64,000 bases of DNA from Butyrivibrio sp. (GTDB lineage Bacteria > Bacillota > Clostridia > Lachnospirales > Lachnospiraceae), in NCBI GenBank assembly GCA_015056625.1, contig SVFY01000002.1, positions 124,001 to 188,000 of the forward strand, read 5' to 3'. Each line of letters opens with the position of its first letter. Positions within the stretch are counted from its first letter, which is position 1. The position numbers and the translations under genes were made by a program. Below are positions 35,313-43,234 of this stretch, piece after piece. The notes beneath the pieces are model-generated. The model saw only the letters and a program-made list of their open reading frames with translations, was not told the origin of the DNA and made no database searches.

Positions 35313-36179
35313 ATGGCAAAAAGAGTAGAATTTGCAGCTGGTCGCAAGAAAAAGACCGATGCATTTGACATAGTAAACTACATAGTATTTATTTTGATCG
35401 GACTTATAGTACTTGTTCCTATCTGGAAGGTAGTAGTTGATTCCTTTAACGCAGTTGGTGTTTACAAATTCCAGCTGTTCCCAAATGAGCCTACTTTAGA
35501 CGGATATCGTACTATTATCCATACATCCAAGCTTTATCAGCCATTTGTAAACTCAGTTATTACAACTATCCTTGGAACACTCCTTGGACTTGTAATGAGT
35601 ACTTTGGGAGGCTATGTACTTTCTCAGTATGATATGCCAGGAAGAAATGCCCTTGCGTATTTCCTTCTTTTCACCATGATCTTCTCAGGTGGTATGATCC
35701 CTGAGTACTTGGTAATGAAGCAGCTTGGCCTTGTAAATAAAATGTGGATCCTGGTTGTTAAGCATGGTATGAATGTTTATAACCTGGTTCTTATGAGAAA
35801 CTTCTTTGAAGGCATTCCGGGATCACTGTTTGAAGCTGCCAAGATCGATGGATGTTCTCCGATGGGAATCTTCTTTAAGATCGTCCTTCCTCTTTCAAAA
35901 GCAGCTCTTGCATCAATCGGACTTATGTTTGCAGTAACAGTATGGAATGACTATTCAACAGTACAGATATACATCACAAATCGTGATCAGGTTAACTTCC
36001 AGTATATTCTGAGAGTTATGGTCATGGATGGTGATACGCCAACTACAGCATATAAGGTATCTCAGAGTACACTTTATTACTCAGCTATCGTATGTGCGAT
36101 CCTTCCTTTCATGCTTCTGTATCCTTTCCTTCAGAAGTACTTTGTAAAGGGTGTTAATGTTGGTGCTGTAAAAGAGTGA
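35313..36179 (+). CDS. LplC/YtcP-type carbohydrate ABC transporter permease
   Basis: The protein has 288 residues with six membrane spans. TAAGGAGG precedes the ATG. The EAA loop reads LFEAAKIDGCSPMGIFFKIVLPLS, with C in place of the usual A after the glycine. The C-terminus KYFVKGVNVGAVKE is characteristic of the YtcP/LplC subfamily. It forms the translocation channel with the preceding permease. A palindrome follows the stop at 36199-36222. Confidence 0.93.
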   Translation: MAKRVEFAAGRKKKTDAFDIVNYIVFILIGLIVLVPIWKVVVDSFNAVGVYKFQLFPNEPTLDGYRTIIHTSKLYQPFVNSVITTILGTLLGLVMSTLGGYVLSQYDMPGRNALAYFLLFTMIFSGGMIPEYLVMKQLGLVNKMWILVVKHGMNVYNLVLMRNFFEGIPGSLFEAAKIDGCSPMGIFFKIVLPLSKAALASIGLMFAVTVWNDYSTVQIYITNRDQVNFQYILRVMVMDGDTPTTAYKVSQSTLYYSAIVCAILPFMLLYPFLQKYFVKGVNVGAVKE

Positions 36180-36198
36180 TCAATTCTTTCAAATGATA

Positions 36199-36222
36199 AG
36201 CCGCTTAGGTACCTAAGCGGCT
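36199..36222 (+). terminator. Hairpin between transporter and carbohydrate-processing genes
   Basis: AGCCGCTTAGGT/ACCTAAGCGGCT is a perfect 24-bp palindrome followed by ATTATTTT. The T tract is interrupted, so partial termination is likelier than a full stop. It would set a lower level for the downstream genes. Confidence 0.65.
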
Positions 36223-36256
36223 ATTATTTTGAAAAGATGTAATTTAGGAGCTTGTT

Positions 36257-36979
36257 ATGAGACATATTTTCTGGGCAGGAGATTCAACAGTTGCCTGCAA
36301 TAAGTTTAATACATATCCCCAGACCGGGATTGCTCAGGCTTTTGACAGATATACAAAAGAAGACGTGGTTATAGTCAACCATGCAGTCAACGGCAGGAGT
36401 ACCAAGAGCTTTATTGACGAGAGCAGGCTGGCTGCTATTTACAATGACATAACTGAAGGTGATTACCTTTTTATCCAGTTTGGTCACAATGATGAAAAGA
36501 TAAATGACCCCACAAGATACACTGACCCCCACGGTGAGTTTATCGTAAATCTTGGGAAATTTGTAAATGTAGCGAGAAATAAGAAAGCATATCCAGTGTT
36601 TATTACATCTGTTGAGAGAAGGCTCTTTGATGAAGAGGGAAAGCTTAAGCCTTCAGAACATACAGAGTACGTAAAGGGTATGAAGGAGGCTGGAGAAAAG
36701 TTTAATGTCCCGGTGGTGGATCTTTTTACTATGAGCCGAAGCTTTCTTGAAAAATGCGGAGATGAAGAATCCAGAAAGTACTACATGAATCTTAAAGAAG
36801 GTGAAGCTAAGTGGGCTCCTGAAGGACTTACTGACAATTCCCATCTTAAGTACGAGGGAGCAATGCTGTATGCGGGAATGATAGCAAAGGAACTTGTGGA
36901 TCTTGGAGACCACTATGAGAGCCTTATTGCGGATAAGGTTATTCTTGATGGCTCCATGAACATAGAAACAAATGGATAA
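36257..36979 (+). CDS. CE12-type SGNH acetylesterase (rhamnogalacturonan acetylesterase-like)
   Basis: The protein has 240 residues and no signal peptide, so it acts on imported oligosaccharides in the cytoplasm. The SGNH blocks are complete: GDST with nucleophile S10, NGRST with G46, GHND with N78, and the C-terminal DNSH with D193 and H196. The arrangement matches RhgT/YesT-type esterases that remove acetyl groups from rhamnogalacturonan. Xylan or other acetylated substrates remain possible. TTAGGAG precedes the ATG, and the GH43 gene follows 12 bases later. Confidence 0.9.
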   Translation: MRHIFWAGDSTVACNKFNTYPQTGIAQAFDRYTKEDVVIVNHAVNGRSTKSFIDESRLAAIYNDITEGDYLFIQFGHNDEKINDPTRYTDPHGEFIVNLGKFVNVARNKKAYPVFITSVERRLFDEEGKLKPSEHTEYVKGMKEAGEKFNVPVVDLFTMSRSFLEKCGDEESRKYYMNLKEGEAKWAPEGLTDNSHLKYEGAMLYAGMIAKELVDLGDHYESLIADKVILDGSMNIETNG

Positions 36980-36991
36980 GGCGGTAGGAAT

Positions 36992-38623
36992 ATGAGATTA
37001 TCAGATCTTGGAAATGGCAGATTTAGAAATCCTGTGCTTTTTGCAGATTACAGCGACCCTGACGTAATAAGAGTCGTTGATACTTTTTACATGACTGCCA
37101 GCAGCTTCAACTACACACCAGGTCTTCCAATACTTACTTCAAAGGACCTGGTAAACTGGGAGCTTGTTAATTATGCACTGGATAATATCAAAGAGGAAAG
37201 ATATGATATCCCAAGGCATTCAGAAGGAGTCTGGGCTCCGGCGATAAGATTTCATGACGATATGTTTTATATTTACTATGGAATGCCTGACGAAGGCTAC
37301 TACGTAGTAAGAACTAAAGATCCCCTTGGTAAGTGGGATGAGCCGGTTTGTGTTCTTGAAGGAAAGGGACTTATAGATCCCTGTCCCTTCTGGGATGATG
37401 ATGGAAAAGCCTATATTGTACATGGCTATGCCAAGAGCAGGATCGGGTTTAAGAGCATTCTTGGAATCTTTGAAATGAGTCCTGATGGACTTAAAGCTGT
37501 TTCAGAAGATCATTTCATTTTTGATGGTAATGACCCAAAACATCCTGCAGTTACAATTGAAGGCCCCAAGATCTATAAAAGAGATGGATATTATTATATC
37601 TGGGCTCCAGCGGGAGGTGTAAGACCTGGATACCAGGTTGTGCTTAGAAGCCGTGATATTCATGGCCCTTACGAGATAAGGACAGTATTAGACCAGGGCC
37701 GCAGCGTTATAAATGGACCTCATCAGGGAGGTCTTGTAGATACTGAGGATGGGAAAGAGTATTTCCTGCATTTTCAGGACAGAGGTCTCTACGGCAGGAT
37801 ATGCCACCTTCAGCCGGTTTCCTGGAAGGATGAATGGCCGGTAGTTGGAGACGATAAAACTGGAACCGGCTGCGGCGAACCGGTTTATGAGATGGATATT
37901 CCTGTAAAAAGAGATGCTGGCTATGAGAGGACATATCTATCTTCATCAGATGACTTTGAAGGCGGAAAATATGGACTTATGTGGCAGTGGCTTGGAAACC
38001 ACAATAGCTCTTTTTATGGGAAAACTGATAAAGAAAATGGACTTCGCCTATATGCTCTTAATCTTTCAAAGGAGAAAGAGCCAGTCATTTGGAAAAGCGC
38101 CAATGTTCTGACTCAGAAGATAATATATCCGTTATTTGATTGTGACATAAGCTTTAGAGTCTTAAATCTTAAGGATGGAGACAGGGCAGGGGTATGCATG
38201 ACTGGAGGGCAGTATATCACAGCCTATGTCGAAAGAACAAATGGCGATCTTGAGCTTAAGGTTGCAAAGTCTGTAGGCGGTGATGGCGATAAAAAAGAAG
38301 AAGTCTTTAGCTCTTTTTTGCTTAAAGAGGTAATTAAGGATCCTGAAGATATAAGTATCAGGATGAGATTTGGATATGATGAAGAAGTAAGCGGAGTTGA
38401 TCTTTACTATCAGGATGTAAATGTTCCCTACAGCGGAAAGAATCCGCATCTGTCCATGTATCTGATCCTTCCTGATGGCGGTTTAAAGGATCTTTCCGTG
38501 AACTTTGAACCATTAGATCACACCTGGGTAGGAGCCAAGATCGGTATATTTGCGCTTTCTAAAAATGTAGCTAAGGATCCTGGCTTTGCTGATTTTCACT
38601 ATGTGACTGTAAATGAATTGTAA
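36992..38623 (+). CDS. Intracellular GH43 glycosidase (beta-xylosidase/alpha-L-arabinofuranosidase-like)
   Basis: The protein has 543 residues and no signal peptide. The five-bladed GH43 catalytic domain occupies about residues 10-310 and shows the acid triad: D22 (YSDPDVI), D129 (LIDPCPF) and E190 (IEGPKIY). A C-terminal beta-sandwich of about 200 residues (LYALNLSKEKEPVIWKSANVLTQKIIYP...) is like the beta-xylosidase C-terminal domain. The overall layout resembles GH43 subfamily 12, found in pectin loci. It probably removes arabinose or xylose side-chain residues from imported oligosaccharides. It is co-transcribed with the esterase and the ankyrin-GH43 gene. Confidence 0.9.
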   Translation: MRLSDLGNGRFRNPVLFADYSDPDVIRVVDTFYMTASSFNYTPGLPILTSKDLVNWELVNYALDNIKEERYDIPRHSEGVWAPAIRFHDDMFYIYYGMPDEGYYVVRTKDPLGKWDEPVCVLEGKGLIDPCPFWDDDGKAYIVHGYAKSRIGFKSILGIFEMSPDGLKAVSEDHFIFDGNDPKHPAVTIEGPKIYKRDGYYYIWAPAGGVRPGYQVVLRSRDIHGPYEIRTVLDQGRSVINGPHQGGLVDTEDGKEYFLHFQDRGLYGRICHLQPVSWKDEWPVVGDDKTGTGCGEPVYEMDIPVKRDAGYERTYLSSSDDFEGGKYGLMWQWLGNHNSSFYGKTDKENGLRLYALNLSKEKEPVIWKSANVLTQKIIYPLFDCDISFRVLNLKDGDRAGVCMTGGQYITAYVERTNGDLELKVAKSVGGDGDKKEEVFSSFLLKEVIKDPEDISIRMRFGYDEEVSGVDLYYQDVNVPYSGKNPHLSMYLILPDGGLKDLSVNFEPLDHTWVGAKIGIFALSKNVAKDPGFADFHYVTVNEL

Positions 38624-38641
38624 AGAGCTTTCGGGGGAAAT

Positions 38642-40582
38642 ATGGAACAATTCCAAAAGAAAAGACTTGCTTCATATATTGATGAAAAGGACCTTGGGAA
38701 AGTAAGGCAGATCCTTATAGATGACCCTAACCTGATTGATGCGGACCTGTTTTTTGCAGCGGCAAAAACAGGAGACTTGCCACTTGTAAGGTATCTTGTT
38801 GAGTACTCAAGGATAAGCCTTAATGAATATGACAGTGACCACAGACATGTGCTTTTTTATGCTGCTATGTCAGGAAATCTGGAACTATTTAAATATCTTG
38901 TTGAAAAGTGCGGTATGGACCCTCTTGAGGGGGATAAAAATCTTATTACCTGCTGGGATATTGTCCATGACAGTTTTCCAGAGATCGATAAGTATCTGGA
39001 AGAGAGATTTAAAGCAGGATATGAGCAATTTTACAAAAATCCCATAAGAACAGGCTTTTTCCCGGATCCTTCAATCTGCAGAGTTGGAAGTGACTACTAC
39101 ATGGTAAATTCTTCCTTTATCTTTTTTCCATGTATTCCAATTTCTCACTCAAGGGACCTTGTTCACTGGGAAATAATCGGTCATGCCATCACTGATCCAA
39201 AGTGGGCTTATCTGGATAAGCTGGAAGGTGGACGAGGCTACTGGGCTCCTGATATTTCTTACCATGATGGAAGATTTTATATTACAGCAACCTACAGGCT
39301 AAACGATGTTCCACCGGTGTATAGGCGCCAGATCGTGGTATCTTCAGACAAACCACAGGGCCCTTACACAGAGCCTGTATTCATAGACGAAGATGGCATC
39401 GATCCCAGTATTTTTAATGACGATGACGGGAAAAGATACATGCTCCTAAACAGAGGAGCCAGGATATTTGAGCTTGATAAGACTGCAACCAAAAAGATAT
39501 CTGACGCGACGCTTTTGTTTTATGGAGACCATAAGAGAGCTCCTGAGGGCCCCCATCTTTATAAAAAGGATGGCTATTACTACCTTTTGGAGGCAGAGGG
39601 CGGAACAGGCCCAGGCCACAGGGTGACTGTGTCAAGGTCAAAAGAGCTTTTTGGAGAATATACTCCCTGTCCCTATAACCCCATAATGAGGCAAAAGGAC
39701 GATAAAGCAGCCCTTCAAAGATGTGGCCACGGTGATCTTGTGGATACCCCTGATGGCAGATGGTACATGGTATATCTTTGCGGCAGGATGATAGGAGATG
39801 GATACAGCGTTTTAGGAAGAGAAACAGCACTTGATCCTGTCACCTGGACGCCTGATGGCTGGCCTTTAGTTAATGATCTTAAGGGTCCGTCTGCTATGCA
39901 GAAAAAGCCATTTCCAGAAATTGAAGCTGCTGAAAATATGAACACGTCCGAGATTTCCCCTTGCGGACTATTTTTGGATCACATGACACCAAGACCTTTT
40001 GAAGATGGTGCGGTAAAATGCAGTGTGACTTATGAAAATGGAACAGCTATAAGAAGCTATGCTATAAGGGGTAGCAGACATGCACTTTCAAAAGTGGAAA
40101 GCAGAAATATTGTGCTAAGAAGGCAGACCTCTTTTAAATTCAGATATAGCGTTTTATTAGATATTCCGCAAATGCATGAAGGGCAGAGCGCAGGAATAAC
40201 AGGTTACTACGATGAGAATACTTTTTTCGAGTTTGGAATAATGAAAAAAGAAGGCGGCATTTATGTTTACTCAAATGAGCATATTGGCGATCGGGATAAG
40301 ACTATTATCAGTGATGCTGCAATACCTGAAGTTACAGAAGCTGTCTGCTTTAACGTGGACACGGATTACTTTACAAGGGTGCTGTCATATAGTACCTTGA
40401 GTAGTGGAAAAACCAGTCATGCAAAGATACATGTAACACTTGAGAATGTAAATTATCTTTGTGATGAGGGACTTAAAAAGGGCAAGAGATTTACAGGTGC
40501 GCTTGTTGGCATGTATGCAGTTCGCCTGGCAGAAGAGCTTACAGCGTTCTTTCATCATGAAAAGTACGAGGATTTAATATAA
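38642..40582 (+). CDS. Ankyrin-repeat domain fused to an intracellular GH43 glycosidase
   Basis: The protein has 646 residues and no signal peptide. GGGGG lies before the ATG at 38642. Residues about 10-125 look like ankyrin repeats (ADLFFAAAKTGDLPLVRYLVEY, RHVLFYAAMSGNLELFKYLVEKCGMDP). Residues about 130-430 are a GH43 domain with D142 (FFPDPSICR), D254 (GIDPSIF) and E302 (APEGPHLY), so the catalytic triad is intact. A C-terminal beta-sandwich follows. The fusion is one open frame with no frameshift. The ankyrin part may mediate protein contacts, for example with the neighbouring enzymes. The substrate is likely an arabinosyl or xylosyl side chain. Confidence 0.88.
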   Translation: MEQFQKKRLASYIDEKDLGKVRQILIDDPNLIDADLFFAAAKTGDLPLVRYLVEYSRISLNEYDSDHRHVLFYAAMSGNLELFKYLVEKCGMDPLEGDKNLITCWDIVHDSFPEIDKYLEERFKAGYEQFYKNPIRTGFFPDPSICRVGSDYYMVNSSFIFFPCIPISHSRDLVHWEIIGHAITDPKWAYLDKLEGGRGYWAPDISYHDGRFYITATYRLNDVPPVYRRQIVVSSDKPQGPYTEPVFIDEDGIDPSIFNDDDGKRYMLLNRGARIFELDKTATKKISDATLLFYGDHKRAPEGPHLYKKDGYYYLLEAEGGTGPGHRVTVSRSKELFGEYTPCPYNPIMRQKDDKAALQRCGHGDLVDTPDGRWYMVYLCGRMIGDGYSVLGRETALDPVTWTPDGWPLVNDLKGPSAMQKKPFPEIEAAENMNTSEISPCGLFLDHMTPRPFEDGAVKCSVTYENGTAIRSYAIRGSRHALSKVESRNIVLRRQTSFKFRYSVLLDIPQMHEGQSAGITGYYDENTFFEFGIMKKEGGIYVYSNEHIGDRDKTIISDAAIPEVTEAVCFNVDTDYFTRVLSYSTLSSGKTSHAKIHVTLENVNYLCDEGLKKGKRFTGALVGMYAVRLAEELTAFFHHEKYEDLI

Positions 40583-40584
40583 CC

Positions 40585-42360
40585 ATGGGAAATACTAATC
40601 ATGATACATCGGTATATTTTGAAAGCTATGAAAAACACAAAGGAAAGCCCTTAATGATACTTATTGGGCTATATAAAGGAATGTACTCCAATTTCTTCTG
40701 GTCCACATTCTTTTATATAATAAAGCACAGCCCTGTATGGGTGCTTCCAATAGTTACTGCAAACATCATAAACAGTGTCACAAATGCTGATCCTAATGTT
40801 TACAGGATAATTGCCCTGGATGCTGTTTTGATGGTAATTCTTTTGATACTAAACGTTCCAATGAATCAGCTTCATATTCATTTTAGGAGCAGAGCGGTAA
40901 GGAAAGTTGAAGCAGGTCTTAGAAGTGCACTTGTTCATAAGATCCAGGTTTTATCCATACCACATCAAAAGGAGATGCTCTCAGGAAGACTTCAGTCCAA
41001 GATAATAAGGGATGTGGAGTCTGTGGAGACACTTTCAGATCAGCTTTTTGTATCACTTATCAATATATTCATAAACGTGATCGTTGCTCTTTCTGTAACT
41101 ATTTCTAAGAGTATTATTGTTTTTTTGTTTTTTCTGTTTACAGTTCCTATTGCTGCGGTACTGGTTGTTGGCTTTAAAAAGCCAATAAAGAAGCACAATC
41201 AGAAGTTCAGAAAAGAGATGGAAGAAACCAGCGCCAAGGTTATGGAGATGGTGCAGCTGGTTCCTGTAACAAGGGCCCACGGTCTTGAAAATGAAGAGAT
41301 AAGCAGGATGGATACCCAGGTGGATCTAATTGCCCAGGCTGGCTATTCCCTGGATATCATACAGGGGCAGTTCGGAGCTGTAAGCTGGGCTATTTTCCAG
41401 ATAGCTCAGGTTCTTTGCCTTACCTTTACCGCTGTTTTGTCTGTAAAAGGAAAGGTTCAGGTTGGAGATGTGGTCCTGTACCAGAGCTACTTCACTACCA
41501 TCGTAGGTCAGATATCATCTCTTTTGACACTTCTTCCAATAATTTCAAAGGGCCTTGAGTCAGTTACAAGTATTGGCGAGATTTTAGAGTCACCCTATGT
41601 TGAAGACACAGAAGGTAAAAGCGATATTGGCCCATTAAAGGGAGAGTTTGATTTTGAAAACATTGGCTATGCTTATCCTGACAGCCAGGATGAGATAATT
41701 TCAGGGCTTACATTTCACGTAAATCCTGGAGAAACTGTTGCCTTTGTTGGCGAGTCCGGGGCAGGAAAGAGTACCATCATGAACCTTCTTGTGGGCTTTG
41801 GAATGCCATCTAGTGGTAAACTTCTTATTGATGGCAGGGACATAAAGGATATAAGCCTTCAGAGCTACAGAAAACAGCTTGCAGTTGTTCCTCAGAACAC
41901 CATTCTTTTTTCAGGGACAATAAGAGATAATATTCTTTATGGAGCCAGTGATATATCTGAGGAAAAGCTTTCCCAGGTCATTGAAGAAGCCGGGCTTAAA
42001 AGCGTTATAGATAAGCTTCCTGCTGGGCTTGATACTGTGGTAGGAGAGCACGGCGATAAGCTATCCGGAGGACAAAAACAAAGGATTTCTATAGCAAGAG
42101 CCCTTATAAGAAACCCCAAGGTAATCCTGCTTGACGAGGCTACATCAGCTCTTGATGCTATCTCAGAAAAAGAAGTCAGCTACGCCCTTGACCATATTTC
42201 AAGCAAGTGTACAACCTTCATTGTGGCCCACAGGCTGGCAACCATAGAAAAGGCTGACAAGATAATCGTTATTGATAATGGCACCATTGCTGAGGTTGGA
42301 AGCTTTAAAGAGCTCATGGATAAAAAGGGAATATTCTACAGAATGGAGATGACAAAATGA
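40585..42360 (+). CDS. ABC exporter (fused permease and ATPase)
   Basis: The protein has 591 residues. Six membrane spans lie in residues 1-320 (ABC_membrane type), then an ATPase with Walker A GESGAGKST, Q-loop VVPQNTILFSGTIRDNI, signature LSGGQKQRISIARALI, Walker B VILLDEATSALD and switch histidine in FIVAHRL. All motifs are intact. The start is 2 bases after the ankyrin-GH43 stop and the end overlaps the next gene by 4 bases, so it belongs to the pectin operon. An exporter is unexpected there. It might remove inhibitory sugars or intermediates, but the cargo is unknown. Confidence 0.92.
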   Translation: MGNTNHDTSVYFESYEKHKGKPLMILIGLYKGMYSNFFWSTFFYIIKHSPVWVLPIVTANIINSVTNADPNVYRIIALDAVLMVILLILNVPMNQLHIHFRSRAVRKVEAGLRSALVHKIQVLSIPHQKEMLSGRLQSKIIRDVESVETLSDQLFVSLINIFINVIVALSVTISKSIIVFLFFLFTVPIAAVLVVGFKKPIKKHNQKFRKEMEETSAKVMEMVQLVPVTRAHGLENEEISRMDTQVDLIAQAGYSLDIIQGQFGAVSWAIFQIAQVLCLTFTAVLSVKGKVQVGDVVLYQSYFTTIVGQISSLLTLLPIISKGLESVTSIGEILESPYVEDTEGKSDIGPLKGEFDFENIGYAYPDSQDEIISGLTFHVNPGETVAFVGESGAGKSTIMNLLVGFGMPSSGKLLIDGRDIKDISLQSYRKQLAVVPQNTILFSGTIRDNILYGASDISEEKLSQVIEEAGLKSVIDKLPAGLDTVVGEHGDKLSGGQKQRISIARALIRNPKVILLDEATSALDAISEKEVSYALDHISSKCTTFIVAHRLATIEKADKIIVIDNGTIAEVGSFKELMDKKGIFYRMEMTK

Positions 42361-43199
42361 TGCAATTAGGAATAAGATTTCACGACACAAAAGAGATTCC
42401 ATTTGAAGACAGACTTAAAAGTATCAAAGATCAGGGCTTTGACTGCGTTCATATAGCTCTTTCAAAGGTACCTGGTTTTACTGCCGATACAGACGCACTT
42501 AATCCTGGTTATGCAATGTATTTGAGAAATGCTTTCAGGAAGGCTGACCTGGATGTGGCAGTTCTTGGCTGCTATCTTAATCTTGCAAATCCCAATCAGG
42601 AAGCCCTTAAAAAGACTCAGGAGAAGTATTTTGCTCACCTGCGATTTGCCAGCATCCTTGGATGTGGCATGGTGGGAACAGAGACTGGTGCTCCAAATGA
42701 AGCATATTCCTATGACAAGGAGGCCTGCCATTCAAAAGAGGCTCTGGAAACCTTTATTACAGGCTTAAAGCCTGTTGTAAAGTGTGCTGAAAATATGGGC
42801 GTGATCATTGCCATCGAGCCAGTTTACAGACACATAGTCTATGATGCAAAAAGGGCAAGAGAGGTACTTGACAGGATTGAGTCACCTAATCTTCAGATAA
42901 TATTTGATCCGGTAAACCTTCTTTGGACCGACAACTATGAAAACAGATATGAAGTTATTGATGAGGCCATAGACCTTCTTGGGAAGGATATCGCCATGAT
43001 ACACCTGAAGGATTCGATCCTTATGGAGGATAGCGTAAAGAGCGTCGGCTGCGGATTTGGTGAGATGAAGTATGACAGTATCATAAAATTCGCACTGGAG
43101 AAAAAGCCTTTTATTCACGCAACTTTAGAAGATACCAAGCCTGAAACAGCAGCGCAGTCCCTTAAGTGTATAAAAGATGTGATAGCTTCCTTATCATAA
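42357..43199 (+). CDS. TIM-barrel sugar phosphate isomerase/epimerase (AP endonuclease family 2 fold)
   Basis: The protein has 280 residues. Family features are the start LGIRFHDTKEIPFEDRLKSIKDQGFDCVHIA, GTETGAP, the metal-ligand glutamate in IIAIEPVYRH, LQIIFDPVNLL, MIHLKDS and the C-terminal ATLEDTKPETAAQSLKCIKDVI. It resembles the xylose-isomerase-like barrel superfamily used for keto-aldose isomerisation or epimerisation. ATGA overlap with the exporter indicates translational coupling. In this locus it could act on a pectin-derived monosaccharide. The substrate cannot be read from the sequence. Confidence 0.85.
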   Translation: MMQLGIRFHDTKEIPFEDRLKSIKDQGFDCVHIALSKVPGFTADTDALNPGYAMYLRNAFRKADLDVAVLGCYLNLANPNQEALKKTQEKYFAHLRFASILGCGMVGTETGAPNEAYSYDKEACHSKEALETFITGLKPVVKCAENMGVIIAIEPVYRHIVYDAKRAREVLDRIESPNLQIIFDPVNLLWTDNYENRYEVIDEAIDLLGKDIAMIHLKDSILMEDSVKSVGCGFGEMKYDSIIKFALEKKPFIHATLEDTKPETAAQSLKCIKDVIASLS

Positions 43200-43205
43200 A
43201 AACAG

Positions 43206-43234
43206 GCCCCTGACTTAAATGTCAGGGGCTTTTA
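43206..43234. terminator. Terminator of the pectin operon
   Basis: A perfect 9-bp stem GCCCCTGAC/GTCAGGGGC (43206-43214 with 43221-43229), then TTTTAT. The convergent minus-strand gene ends directly beside it. Confidence 0.88.
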
